A stretch of DNA of 64,000 nt from Caulobacter hibisci (lineage in GTDB: Bacteria > Pseudomonadota > Alphaproteobacteria > Caulobacterales > Caulobacteraceae), in the NCBI RefSeq assembly GCF_016135805.1, contig NZ_JADWOX010000002.1, positions 124,001-188,000 on the forward strand. Reading direction: 5' to 3'. The position numbers and the translations under genes are program-made. The notes beneath the pieces were generated by a model, which saw only the letters and a program-made list of their open reading frames with translations, had not been told where the DNA came from and ran no database searches. Shown piece after piece: positions 8,614-19,629 of the stretch (position 1 is its first letter; the number at the start of each line of letters is the position of its first letter).

Positions 8614-9564
8614 TCAGTAGCCGCGCGACAGGTCGACGACGTCGGCCAGGGGCGCGCCGGCGCGGAAGCGGGCGAGGTTCTGGGCGAAGCTGGTCGCCAG
8701 GTTGATGCGGGTGTCGGGCGTGTGCACCGAGGTGTGGGGCGACAGCCGAACCTTCGGATGGCCGTAGAAGGGGTGGCCGTCGGTCAGGGGCTCGGGGAAG
8801 GTCACGTCCAGGCTGGCGCGGGAAACCCGGCCGTCCTCCAGCGCCGCCAGCAGGGCGTCGTCGTCGATCAGGGCGCCGCGGGCGATGTTGATCAGGTGCA
8901 GGCCGGGCTTGGCGGCCGCCAGCACCTCGCGGCCGATCAGGCGCTCGGTCTCGGGCGTCGCCGGTGCGGCCAGCACGACGTGGTCGCTGCGGGCGAACAG
9001 GGTCTTCAGGTCGGCGACCCGCTCGACGCCGGCCACCGGGATCGGCTTGTCCGAGCGGCGGGTGGCGATGACGTTCAGGCCCAGGGCCTGGGCGCGCGGG
9101 GCCAGGGCCTCGCCGATCGCCCCGAAGCCGACGAGGCCCAGGGTGGTGCCGGAGATCAGCTTCAACGGCTGCGGCGACCAGCGCTCGGCTTTGTCGATCC
9201 AGATTTCGGGCAGGCGCTTGGCCTCGGCCAGGATCGCCGCCAGGGCGAACTCGGCCAGGGCGACGGCCGAAGAGCCGCGCGCCGAGGTCACCACCGGGCC
9301 GTCGAACAGCCAGTCCGGATAGAAGTCGATGCCCACCGACACCAGCTGCACCCAGCGCACGTCGAACGGCCAGCCGGGCGGCGCCTTGGCCGGCAGTACG
9401 CCGCCGGCCTTGCGGAACGGCGCGGCCACCAGGACCTTGGCGTCCTGCGGCAGGGGCGTGGTCAGGCCCGGCGGTACGGCCACGATGTCTGCGTCCGCTG
9501 CATGCTGGGCGAAGACGGTGTTGAACACCTCGGGCAGTTGGCTGGCGACGATCAGGCGGCTCAT
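8614..9564 (-). CDS. D-2-hydroxyacid dehydrogenase (NAD-dependent)
   Basis: The start is set at ATG 9564, which overlaps the upstream stop as ATGA and gives a 316-residue protein. The nucleotide-binding domain shows LGLVGFGAIGEALAPRAQ (GxGxxG, about residues 145-162), followed by INIARGALIDDDALLAAL with the substrate-binding arginine region, and LSPHTSVHTPDTR with the catalytic-histidine region near residue 280. These enzymes reduce 2-keto acids or oxidise D-2-hydroxy acids in the cytoplasm. In an operon with a sulfonate transporter, a sulfolactate-like or glyoxylate/hydroxypyruvate-like substrate is conceivable, but the sequence does not decide it. Confidence 0.88.
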   Translation of the reverse strand: MSRLIVASQLPEVFNTVFAQHAADADIVAVPPGLTTPLPQDAKVLVAAPFRKAGGVLPAKAPPGWPFDVRWVQLVSVGIDFYPDWLFDGPVVTSARGSSAVALAEFALAAILAEAKRLPEIWIDKAERWSPQPLKLISGTTLGLVGFGAIGEALAPRAQALGLNVIATRRSDKPIPVAGVERVADLKTLFARSDHVVLAAPATPETERLIGREVLAAAKPGLHLINIARGALIDDDALLAALEDGRVSRASLDVTFPEPLTDGHPFYGHPKVRLSPHTSVHTPDTRINLATSFAQNLARFRAGAPLADVVDLSRGY

Positions 9565-10763
9565 TGCGCCGACTCGCGGCCAATAGGTTCTCGGCTCGCG
9601 AAGGCGAGCTTGCCGGCGCCGGTCAGCACCACGTCGGCCTGGGGCGTATGCACCCGGCCGCACAGCACGTCGCGGTGATGGCGCTCCAGCGGATTGTTGC
9701 GGGTCAAGCCCGGATTGCCGGTCAGCTTCAGGGCCTTCTCGACCACGGTGATGGCGTTCTCGGTGACCAGGTGCTTGACCAGGCCGCTCTCGCTGGCGGT
9801 GGTGTCGCCGCGCGCGGCGCTGTCCAGCAGCACGCGGTTGGAAAACAGCAGGGCGTCGATCTCGCCGAGGGCCTCCTGGAAGCGGGGCAGGGTCGAAAGG
9901 CTGGCGCCCAGGTTGGCCGGCTTGCGGCTGATCAGGAAGTCGGCCAGCCAGTCGCGGGCGGCGCGGGCTACGGAATCGTAGATCGCCGCCGTCAGCACGG
10001 CCGACCAGGTTCCGAACACCGGTGAATAGGGCGGCGGCGCGCCCGGGGGCTGCGGGTCCAGGGCGTGGTCCAGCGGGACCAGAACGTCCTCGAAGATCAC
10101 GTCGTGGCTGGCGCTGGCGCGCAGGCCCAGGTGATCCCAGGTCTCCTCGATGACGACGCCGGGGCTGTCGGCCCGCACCAGCCAGCCGCCCACCAGCGGC
10201 CCCCCTTGAGCGGGTTCGTCGTCGCTGCGAGCCCAGACCACGAACCAGGTTAGGGCCGTCGAGCCGGTGGAGTAGATCTTGCGGCCGCTGATCCGCCAGC
10301 CTTCCGGCGTGCGGCGGGCGATGGTGGCCGGCAGGCCGCCGCGGGCGGGGGTGCCCAGGTCGGGCTCGACCCGCAGGGCGTTGATCAGGGCGCCGTTCTC
10401 GACGGCGTCGCCGATCACCTTCTGCTTTAGGTGCTCGGGCCAGCCGGAGCGGCCCTCGACCGAGGCGTGGAACAGGTACTGCATGACCAGCACCAGCGCC
10501 GTGGCCGGCTCGCCCCGGGCGACGGCCGAGACTACCTTCAGGGCGGTGGGCAGGTCGCTTTCGAGGCCGCCCAGCCGGGCCGGCGCGGTCAGGGCCAGCA
10601 GGCCCGCCTCGTGCAGGGCGCGGAAATTGGCGAAGGGAAAGCTGGCTTCGCGATCGTGGCGGCCGGCGGTGGCGGCGAAGGCCTCCGTCAGGCCCGGCAG
10701 CACCGCGTCGAGATCAGGCAGGCGGAGCGACGGCTCCAGGCGACGGACGGCGATGGTGCTCAC
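9561..10763 (-). CDS. Acyl-CoA dehydrogenase-like flavoprotein (SfnB/DszC group)
   Basis: The start is a GTG at 10763 that overlaps the SsuB stop as GTGA, giving 400 residues. The three acyl-CoA dehydrogenase parts are seen: an N-terminal helical domain (FPFANFRALHEAGLLAL), a central beta domain (RISGRKIYSTGSTALTWFVVWA, about 155-176, then DHLGLRASASHDVIFEDVLVP) and a C-terminal helical domain ending HRDVLCGRVHTPQADVVL. In sulfur operons such proteins (SfnB, DszC-like, DmoA partners) act as flavin-dependent oxygenases or dehydrogenases rather than in beta-oxidation. The genomic setting favours that here, but activity is inferred. Confidence 0.83.
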   Translation of the reverse strand: MSTIAVRRLEPSLRLPDLDAVLPGLTEAFAATAGRHDREASFPFANFRALHEAGLLALTAPARLGGLESDLPTALKVVSAVARGEPATALVLVMQYLFHASVEGRSGWPEHLKQKVIGDAVENGALINALRVEPDLGTPARGGLPATIARRTPEGWRISGRKIYSTGSTALTWFVVWARSDDEPAQGGPLVGGWLVRADSPGVVIEETWDHLGLRASASHDVIFEDVLVPLDHALDPQPPGAPPPYSPVFGTWSAVLTAAIYDSVARAARDWLADFLISRKPANLGASLSTLPRFQEALGEIDALLFSNRVLLDSAARGDTTASESGLVKHLVTENAITVVEKALKLTGNPGLTRNNPLERHHRDVLCGRVHTPQADVVLTGAGKLAFASREPIGRESAQ

Positions 10764-11587
10764 TGCACGGCCTCGCCGGTGGGGAAGGCGATCAGCGCGC
10801 CTTCGTGCGGCGCGGGCGCCTCGACGCCGAGATGGCCGAGCAGGCGGCGACGGATGGCCTGGAAGCGGGCGTCCGGCGCGCGCGGGCGCTCCAGGGTGAT
10901 GTGCTCCTCGGCGGCGATCTTGCCCTTGTTGAGCACCAGCACCCGGTCGGCCAGCGAGATGGCCTCGTCGACGTCGTGGGTGACCAACAGGACGGCGGGT
11001 TTGTGCTCGCTCCACAGGTTCAAAACGAGGTCGTGCATCTTCAGCCGGGTCAGGGCGTCGAGGGCCGCGAACGGTTCGTCGAGCAGCAGCAGACCCGGCT
11101 CGCGTACGAGCGCCCGGGCCAGGGCCGTGCGCTGGGATTCGCCGCCCGAGAGGGTGGAGGGCCACGCGTCGAGGCGGTGGCCGAGACCGACCTCCTTCAG
11201 CGCCGCCTCGGCGCGGGCTCGGACGTCTTTGTCCTTCAGGCCCAGCGCCACGTTGCGCCAGACCTTCTTCCACGGCAGCAGGCGGGCGTCCTGGAACACC
11301 ACGGCGCGGGCGCCAGGCGTCGTGACGTCCTGGTCGCCGATGGGGTCGAGGCCGGCCAGGGTGCGCAGCAGGGTGGTCTTGCCCGAGCCGCTGGCGCCCA
11401 GCAGGGCGACGAACTCGCCCGGCGCGATCGAGAGGTCCAGGCCGTCGATAACCCGGTTCTCGCCGAACTGGCGAACGAAGCCGGTCAGCTTCACGGCGGG
11501 GGCGACGGCCGGCGAGGCGATCGGCGTGGAGGACGGCGCGGCGGTGTCGAAAGCGCGGCGACGGATGCGCGGCTGGACCATGGTCAT
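10760..11587 (-). CDS. ssuB: ABC transporter ATP-binding protein, SsuB/TauB type
   Basis: This is a 275-residue ATPase. Walker A is GASGSGKTT (64-72), the Q-loop is in VVFQDARLLPWKKVWRNV (97-113), the signature is LSGGESQ (146-152), and Walker B is LLLLDEP (166-172), followed by the switch histidine in LLVTHDVDEA. The Q-loop sequence RLLPW is characteristic of the nitrate/sulfonate/taurine group. An alternative start two codons in (MVQPRIRR) is possible. It overlaps both neighbours by four bases and pairs with the permease encoded just upstream. Symbol given for family; sulfonate specificity is not proven. Confidence 0.9.
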   Translation of the reverse strand: MTMVQPRIRRRAFDTAAPSSTPIASPAVAPAVKLTGFVRQFGENRVIDGLDLSIAPGEFVALLGASGSGKTTLLRTLAGLDPIGDQDVTTPGARAVVFQDARLLPWKKVWRNVALGLKDKDVRARAEAALKEVGLGHRLDAWPSTLSGGESQRTALARALVREPGLLLLDEPFAALDALTRLKMHDLVLNLWSEHKPAVLLVTHDVDEAISLADRVLVLNKGKIAAEEHITLERPRAPDARFQAIRRRLLGHLGVEAPAPHEGALIAFPTGEAVQ

Positions 11588-12405
11588 TGCTCCACGAGGC
11601 TGGGGCGCCAGGCCAGAGCGCGGCGCTCCAGCGTGCGAACGAGGGCGTCGGCCGACAGGCCGAGCAGGGCGTAGACGAGCAGGCAGACGACGATGATGTC
11701 GGTCCGCATGAAGTCGCGGGCGTTGTTGATCAGGTGGCCAAGGCCCGCCTGGGCGTTGATCTGCTCGGCCACCACCAGCACCAGCACCGACACCCCCAGG
11801 GCGTAGCGCAGGCCGACGAAGAACGAGGGCAGGGCGCCGGGCAGGATCACCTCGCGCACCAGGCTCCAGCCCGACAGGCCGAAGCTGCGGGCCGCCTCGA
11901 CCAGCCGCACGTCAATGCCGCGCACCCCGGCGAACAGGTTCAGGTAGATCGGGAAGGTGGTCGCCACGGCGATCAGGGCGATCTTCGGCGTCTCGCCGAT
12001 GCCGAACCAGACGATGAACAGCGGGGTCAGGGCCAGGGACGGAATGGTCCGCTTGATCTGCATCAGCGGGTCGACGACGGTTTCGCCCCAACGCGACAGG
12101 CCGGCCAGCAGGCCCAGACTCACGGCGACCGCCAGGGCGATCGCCAGGCCGGCGGCGGCGCGGGCCAGCGACACCAGCAGGTTGGCGGGCAGCTCGCCCG
12201 AGGCCGTCAGGGCCCAGAAGGTTTCGGCCACCGTCGAGGGCGCGGCCAGCACGCGCTCGGGGATGAAGCCCAGCCGCGAACCCAACTCCCACAAGGCCAG
12301 AAGCACCACCGGAGATAGCCAGCGCGCACGGGAAAGACGTGGCCATCGCCACCCTTTCGGGAATGGTCTGGCTAGAGAAATTCTATCGGCGGTCGCCAAA
12401 GACAT
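11584..12405 (-). CDS. ssuC: ABC transporter permease, SsuC type
   Basis: The start at ATG 12405 (MSLATADRIS) has GGAAG eight bases upstream; a longer start at 12456 lacks support. The 273-residue protein has about six membrane segments, starting at LSPVVLLALWELGSRLGFI. The coupling loop EAARSFGLSGWSLVREVILPGALPSFFVGLRYALG is split across residues 175-210 and is the EAA motif of the binding-protein-dependent permeases. With SsuB and the binding protein at 6740-7753 it should form a sulfonate-type importer in the inner membrane. It is the first gene of the long leftward operon and faces the LysR regulator. Confidence 0.9.
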   Translation of the reverse strand: MSLATADRISLARPFPKGWRWPRLSRARWLSPVVLLALWELGSRLGFIPERVLAAPSTVAETFWALTASGELPANLLVSLARAAAGLAIALAVAVSLGLLAGLSRWGETVVDPLMQIKRTIPSLALTPLFIVWFGIGETPKIALIAVATTFPIYLNLFAGVRGIDVRLVEAARSFGLSGWSLVREVILPGALPSFFVGLRYALGVSVLVLVVAEQINAQAGLGHLINNARDFMRTDIIVVCLLVYALLGLSADALVRTLERRALAWRPSLVEQ

Positions 12406-12545
12406 CGGGTCGCTTCCATCGCTGTGACCGTTGCGGCGGGGGCGCCGTTGCTTCACAGAGATGGACGCTGAATTCCTACTCGATCAATAGACTTATCCTC
12501 AGGGGTCTTATTAGAGTTCCTCAACGGGGTCAGACGGGACGCCAG
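12406..12545. promoter_or_regulatory. Divergent control region between ssuC operon and LysR regulator
   Basis: The 140-base gap separates oppositely directed genes. It holds an imperfect inverted repeat, AATAGAC at 12486-12492 and GTCTTATT at 12505-12512, in a locally A/T-rich stretch (12478-12520). This size and place fit a LysR-type operator. No clear -35/-10 pair can be assigned by eye. Confidence 0.5.
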
Positions 12546-13382
12546 ATGCCGACCAACCTTCCGACCGAACTTCTCCGCAGTTTCGTGGCCATCGTCGACA
12601 GCGGGTCGATGCTGCGCGCCACCGAGCGTGTCTTCGTCACCCAGTCGGCCCTCAGCCTGCAGATGAAGCGGCTGGAGGAGACGGTGCTGACCCCGCTGTT
12701 CCATCGCGAGGGGCGGCGGCTGTCGCTCACGCCGGCCGGCCAGACCCTGCTCGGCCACGCCCGCGATATCCTGGCCCTCAACGACCGGGCCGTCGTGGCC
12801 CTGACCGGCGACGCCCTGGCCGGACCCGCCCGGGTCGGGCTGGTGCAGGACTTCGCCGAGACCCTGCTGTCGGGCGTGCTGGCCCGCTTCGCCCAGCTCA
12901 ATCCCGACACTCAGCTTCAGGTGCGGGTGGCCGGTTCGCCCGAGCTGCTGGAGCTGCTGCGCAGCGACCGCCTGGACGTCATCCTGTGCATGGGTGCCTA
13001 TGACGATCCGGCCGCCGCCCGCACGGTGCCGATGGTCTGGCACGGCGAGCCGGACCTGACCCAGCTGCCGGTCCTGCCGCTGGCGATCCTCGAGTCCCCG
13101 TGCCGGTTCCGTGACGCGGCCCTGGCGGCGCTCGAGCGGGAAGGGCGCTCCTACCGCGTGGCCCTGGAGACCCCCAGCCTCTCGGCCCTGCGCGCGGCCG
13201 TGCAGTCGGGCCTGGCGGTCACCTGCCGCACCAGCCTGTTCCGCCCCGACGCCCAGCCGATCGCCGACGGGGCTTTACCGAGCCTGCCGAAAGTGGCCTA
13301 TGTTCGTCGCACCGGAACCGCGCCGCACCCGTCGATCGCCAAGCTCTCCGAGCTGATCCACACGGCGGCGCTCGAACTATGA
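12546..13382 (+). CDS. LysR family transcriptional regulator
   Basis: I start at ATG 12546 (MPTNLPTELLRSF), which gives the normal N-terminal length and 278 residues. The winged helix-turn-helix spans residues 5-62, with FVTQSALSLQMKRLEETV as the recognition region. The remainder is a LysR substrate-binding domain (LDVILCMGAY near 142, ALETPSLSALRAAVQSGLAVTC near 220). The gene is divergent from the sulfonate operon, so it is the obvious local activator or repressor. The inducer could be a sulfur metabolite, as for CysB/Cbl, but the ligand domain is not close enough to name by eye. Confidence 0.92.
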   Translation: MPTNLPTELLRSFVAIVDSGSMLRATERVFVTQSALSLQMKRLEETVLTPLFHREGRRLSLTPAGQTLLGHARDILALNDRAVVALTGDALAGPARVGLVQDFAETLLSGVLARFAQLNPDTQLQVRVAGSPELLELLRSDRLDVILCMGAYDDPAAARTVPMVWHGEPDLTQLPVLPLAILESPCRFRDAALAALEREGRSYRVALETPSLSALRAAVQSGLAVTCRTSLFRPDAQPIADGALPSLPKVAYVRRTGTAPHPSIAKLSELIHTAALEL

Positions 13383-13402
13383 GCTGGGCGCTCTGAGAGG
13401 CG

Positions 13403-13724
13403 CTAGAGCAGGTTGCGTTTCTTGCGGAAGGCCTCCAGCCACGACTTCCTGAAGTAGGGCGTGCGGTTGGTGTCGCCGAAGCAGGCGCTGCCCGGGCCGC
13501 CGTCGCGGATGCGGGTGTTCGTGCGCTTGAGGGCCGTGGAGGCGTCCGTCGTCCAGCGTTCGTCGGCCAGGGCCTCCTGCGCGGCGAAGAACGGCGATCT
13601 GGTCGTCCGACGGCGGCGTGTCTTGAGTGTTCAGTGTGCGGATCGCCTCGCGGATCGTGTCCCGCCGCGCCGGCGCCGGCTCGGAATATGTTGGCATCGA
13701 GGACAGGTCGCTGAAGGTGCTCAA
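13403..13724 (-). pseudogene. Small ORF of unknown function with an apparent one-base frameshift
   Basis: A TTG at 13722-13724 overlaps the stop of the upstream membrane-protein gene (TTGA). From there STFSDLSSMPTYSEP and DTIREAIRTLNTQD read as a plausible protein for about 44 codons. The frame then turns into arginine/histidine-rich text, while a neighbouring frame continues as FFAAQEALADERWTTDA, GSACFGDTNRTPYF and LEAFRKKRNLL before a TAG at 13403. One missing base near 13592-13596 would restore a single protein of about 106 residues. I do not recognise a family. It could be a decayed gene, a sequencing error, or two chance ORFs. Confidence 0.45.
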
Positions 13725-14731
13725 TCCGGAGAGGCGACGCGGTCGGGCGCGCGAGGACTCAGGCGGGCGGCGGCGTCCAATGGACTGGGCGCCTCCCGAT
13801 CGCCATGCCTGTTGTCGCCGCGCCTGAAACGCGCCCAGGCGCGGTTGATGTAGAGCTCGTAGTCGCTGAGATCATGGTCCATCCACAGGATCGGCGCCAT
13901 GGGCTCCTGGTAGAACGAGGCGCGGCGCGCGATCAGCCGGCACGGCCGACGTGTGTCGAGACAGTTCCAGGCGTCCAGGCTGGCGTATTGGCGTCGACCG
14001 AGCGCCAGCGGGTTCAGCCGCCAGGCGGTTCCATTCTCCCGGGCCGAGGGAAGGAACCTCGTCTCCCTCATGCGCAGGACCAGGTCGGCGCGCACGCCGG
14101 TCGCGGCGCTCTTGATGATGCATGGCCGGCGATTGGTCGCCGTAAGGGGCCTGCCGCTGGCGCGGGCGCAGGTCTCGGCGTCTCCGAGCCTGTAGAGCGA
14201 CGCGGAATCGAAGGTCGGATCCGGGGCTCTCGCGCCGGCGTTGTTTTGAAGCGTGGGAATGATCACGGCGTCGAACCGGCGCTCCGCCAGGAGTGTGGCG
14301 CAGGCCATTTCGCAATCCAGGCGGCCGGGCGTCAGGCTGATGGTCCGGGCGCCGGCGACCGGAGCGAACTCGCCTCGCGTATCGGCGCCCATCTGGCTGA
14401 CTTCCAGCTTCAGCGCCGTGTTGACGATCAGGCCGGGGCCGAAGGCCACGAGGACGGCCAGGCCCAAGGCCGCCGCGAAAAGCTTCCGGGAGCCGGTCCG
14501 CCAGGCCCGGTGCGCCAGAGCGGCCAGCACCGCGTACAGCAGCACCGTCGGGGCCAGGTACAGAACCAGGCCCGGTAGGAGGAGCATCAGGAAGCCGAAG
14601 ACCAGCAGCACGTTCGACATGCCGGCCAGGGCCAGCACCGTCAGCACGATCCAGAACGCATAATGCAGGACGCGCGACGATGGCCTCTTGCCTTCCGTCG
14701 AAGTCGCTGGTTCGATCGTCATCCTGTTCAC
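13721..14731 (-). CDS. Hypothetical membrane protein with large extracytoplasmic C-terminal domain
   Basis: This is a 336-residue protein. Three hydrophobic segments sit at the N-terminus (about residues 25-45, LVFGFLMLLLPGLVLYLAP, and LFAAALGLAVLVAFGPGLIV near 90-108), followed by about 220 residues that look soluble. The C-terminal part contains several cysteines (LDCEMACATLL, AETCARASG, RRPCIIKSA, AWNCLDTRRPCRL) in pairs, which suggests disulfides and a periplasmic location. I do not recognise a family. The last 40 residues are arginine/proline-rich and may not be conserved. The stop overlaps a TTG start of the small frameshifted ORF downstream. Confidence 0.65.
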   Translation of the reverse strand: MNRMTIEPATSTEGKRPSSRVLHYAFWIVLTVLALAGMSNVLLVFGFLMLLLPGLVLYLAPTVLLYAVLAALAHRAWRTGSRKLFAAALGLAVLVAFGPGLIVNTALKLEVSQMGADTRGEFAPVAGARTISLTPGRLDCEMACATLLAERRFDAVIIPTLQNNAGARAPDPTFDSASLYRLGDAETCARASGRPLTATNRRPCIIKSAATGVRADLVLRMRETRFLPSARENGTAWRLNPLALGRRQYASLDAWNCLDTRRPCRLIARRASFYQEPMAPILWMDHDLSDYELYINRAWARFRRGDNRHGDREAPSPLDAAARLSPRAPDRVASPD

Positions 14732-14951
14732 GGCCCCCGCACGTCCCGGTCACCTTTGCGGGAGATGCGTTTAATTGTCCGTGAAAGTTGTGCCGGGGCC
14801 TTCTTCTGTCGGTCTCCGTGAGCGAATTGCCCTCGGACGGCACCGCATTAATCATTTTCAGAAAAGATTAACCGCAAACCTTGGGTCTTCGTTAGCGGCC
14901 TCCTGCGAAAACGTCGCCATCAAGTTTCTTCGCCAAGAGGGATGGGCGGTA

Positions 14952-15263
14952 ATGAAATTCTCGATCGCGATCGCCGCGGGTATCGCCGGCAGCTTCTTCG
15001 TCGCTCAAGCGGCTTCGGCCGCCGGTGGTTTCGAAGACCAGATGGGCCGCTGCCTGCAGCAGTTCGCCAACACCAAGGACGCCGCTCAGGTGATGCTCGA
15101 GTGCACCGCCGACGCCGGCAAGCTCTCGGGCTGCAAGGTCGTCGACAACAGCGCGGCCGGCAAGGGCTTCGACAAGGCGGCCATGTGCATCGCCGAGAAG
15201 CTGCCGATGGGCGCCAAGACCGGCACCGTGAAGGTCCCGTTCCGCTTCCCGGGCGGCGCGTAA
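14952..15263 (+). CDS. Small secreted protein, TonB C-terminal-like fold suspected
   Basis: The ATG at 14952 follows AGAGGGA and gives a 103-residue protein with a clear signal peptide (KFSIAIAAGIAGSFFVAQ, cleavage near ASAAGG). The mature part has four cysteines (GRCLQQF, LECTADAG, SGCKVVD, AMCIAEK). Its GKLSGCKVVDNSAAGKGFD segment followed by GTVKVPFRFPGG resembles the spacing of TonB C-terminal (energy transducer) domains, where a similar stretch precedes the final beta-strand. No transmembrane anchor other than the signal is present, so it would be a free periplasmic protein. Function is unknown; the resemblance is by eye only. Confidence 0.75.
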   Translation: MKFSIAIAAGIAGSFFVAQAASAAGGFEDQMGRCLQQFANTKDAAQVMLECTADAGKLSGCKVVDNSAAGKGFDKAAMCIAEKLPMGAKTGTVKVPFRFPGGA

Positions 15264-15285
15264 GCCTTAGCGCTCAGGCGACTGA

Positions 15286-15320
15286 AAACACCCCCGTCGG
15301 CCTGGCCGGCGGGGGTTTTT
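15286..15320 (+). terminator. Rho-independent terminator
   Basis: The stem CCCCCGTCGGCC (15291-15302) pairs with GGCCGGCGGGGG (15304-15315), including one G-U pair. It is followed by five T (15316-15320) and preceded by four A. It lies 22 bases after the stop of the small secreted protein gene and just before the convergent FAD-protein gene ends, so it may work in both directions. Confidence 0.9.
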
Positions 15321-15331
15321 CGTATTTGGGC

Positions 15332-16681
15332 TCAGCGCACCGCCGCTAGGGCGGCCTTGGCCACCCGGGCGGCCTGGCCGCGGATGTCGGGCACGGCGTT
15401 GATCTCCCACCAGGCCCCGCGCGTCGCCGGTCCCACCGCGAACAGGCTGGCCGCCGCCGCGCCGGCCACGTCGACCAGGCGGTTGTCGACGTCGACGTCC
15501 AGCCCCAGCCGCAGCGGGTCGGGACGCGCCAGGCCCCGACGGATCAGGTCCAGCACCAGCGGCTCGCGCGAGCGGGCCACGTCGCCCGTGGGTCCGGTGG
15601 CGTTGATCACCGCCCGCACCGTGAACGGCTGGGCGTCCATCTCGCCGCGCGGCCGCCAGGCGCCCTCGACCCGGCCGTCCGCGCCCTCGTCCAGGCGCAC
15701 GATCTTGCCGGCGGCGACCTTCAGCCGGCTGGCCTGGCGCAGATTGGCCAGCCGCGCGGCCACCTCCGGCGACAGGCGGTGGCGGTGCACGTCCCAGAAC
15801 GGCCGGGCGTGCCGCAGGAAGGCCTGCTTGCGCGCCACGCTCCAGCCGCGCCACAGGTCCTGGGTCGCCGGCCGCAGGGCGTCCACCGCCGTCCGCCAGC
15901 CGTGCACCCCCGCCGTCCGCCGCAGCCAGGCCGCCGCGCCGAGCGGCGAAAGGTCGGAAGAGGGGGCCGCGGGCGGATGCTCGGGCGGCTCGCCCTCGTG
16001 CTCGCGCGGCGTCAGGCCCCGGCGCGACAGGGCGATGATCGGCCGTCCGGGCAGGGCGTCCTCCAGGCTCAGCGCCACGTCGACCATGGTCAGCCCCGTG
16101 CCCAGCAGCAGCACCGGTCCGGGCGGCAGGGCCTTCGGATCCCAGCGCCAGGGATCGGCGACATAGGCGGGGGAGGCGGCCAGGGCGTCGTCGACGCCGG
16201 CCGGCCGGCAGGGCGGCGGATTGCCCAGGGCCAGGACCACGGCGTTGGCCGGGATCGGCCGGCCCATGGCCGTGGTCAGCCGCCAGCCGTCGCCGCCGGG
16301 CTCCAGCCCCACCACCTCGTCGGGCGCGATCACCAGCCGGCCGGCCGCCTCCGGTCCCGACGCCGCCTCGGCCAGCAGGCCTTGCAGATAGCGCCCGTAG
16401 TCGCCACGCGTGGCGAAATCGCCGGGACCGACGTCCAGCCCCTGGCCGCGCATCCAGGCCGTGAAGTCGCCCGGCCGGTCGGGCCAGGCGCTCATGTTGC
16501 CCGCCCGCACGTTCAGCCGGTGGCTGGGATTGTGGGTGGCGTAGGCCGCGCCCAGGCCCACGGGACTGCGCCACTCCAGCAGGATCACCCGCGCGGCCCC
16601 GCCGTCCCGCAGCAGGTGCAGGGCGGTCATCACGCCGCTGAAGCCGGCGCCGACCACGGCGATGACGGGGGGCGAGGCCAT
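15332..16681 (-). CDS. FAD/NAD(P)-binding oxidoreductase (YdhS/COG4529-like)
   Basis: The start is placed at ATG 16681 (MASPPVIAVVGAG) rather than the TTG nine bases upstream, giving 449 residues. The N-terminal Rossmann motif VVGAGFSGVMTALHLL binds FAD, and a second nucleotide motif LLLGTGLTMVDVALSLE lies near residue 195. The pattern SPVGLGAAYATHNPSHRLNVRAGNMSAWPD is typical of the FAD-NAD(P)-binding family that includes YdhS and HpyO-like proteins. The reaction is unknown. It is divergent from the TonB receptor at 16981, which suggests shared control, and may act on the imported compound. Confidence 0.82.
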   Translation of the reverse strand: MASPPVIAVVGAGFSGVMTALHLLRDGGAARVILLEWRSPVGLGAAYATHNPSHRLNVRAGNMSAWPDRPGDFTAWMRGQGLDVGPGDFATRGDYGRYLQGLLAEAASGPEAAGRLVIAPDEVVGLEPGGDGWRLTTAMGRPIPANAVVLALGNPPPCRPAGVDDALAASPAYVADPWRWDPKALPPGPVLLLGTGLTMVDVALSLEDALPGRPIIALSRRGLTPREHEGEPPEHPPAAPSSDLSPLGAAAWLRRTAGVHGWRTAVDALRPATQDLWRGWSVARKQAFLRHARPFWDVHRHRLSPEVAARLANLRQASRLKVAAGKIVRLDEGADGRVEGAWRPRGEMDAQPFTVRAVINATGPTGDVARSREPLVLDLIRRGLARPDPLRLGLDVDVDNRLVDVAGAAAASLFAVGPATRGAWWEINAVPDIRGQAARVAKAALAAVR

Positions 16682-16980
16682 GCGAAGCAAACTCTATGAA
16701 ATCGATAGGGGTTTCTTCGGCGATCCCCCTTCGGGGCGCAAGCACGCTGTCGAGCCGGGCCGGCGGTTTCCTCTCGCGGCGCTGAAACATCGCGTCGGGG
16801 CGGACGGACTATGCGCGCCAGCAATGCCGCATATTGCCTGCGCAGATATATAAATCTCTGAATTCTTTCGAAGAAATACTCGTTCGCCCGATTTGTACGC
16901 CGTCGCCATGGTCGCCTCCGCCGACGACTTTCCTTCTAGGACCATACAACGACGCGGAGCACCGCGCGGGGGATAGACTT
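16682..16980. promoter_or_regulatory. Divergent control region, FAD protein / TonB receptor
   Basis: About 300 bases contain no convincing gene. Near the FAD-protein side, CTATGAAATCGATAG (16693-16707) is an inverted repeat with CTAT/ATAG arms. In the middle an A/T-rich stretch (16844-16885) contains AGAT-N6-ATCT and a TTCGAA core. Such A/T islands are rare in this DNA and are good candidates for promoters or operators of the two flanking genes. Confidence 0.4.
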
Positions 16981-19617
<2,637 letters not shown>

Positions 19618-19629
19618 GGGGAGGGCGCG

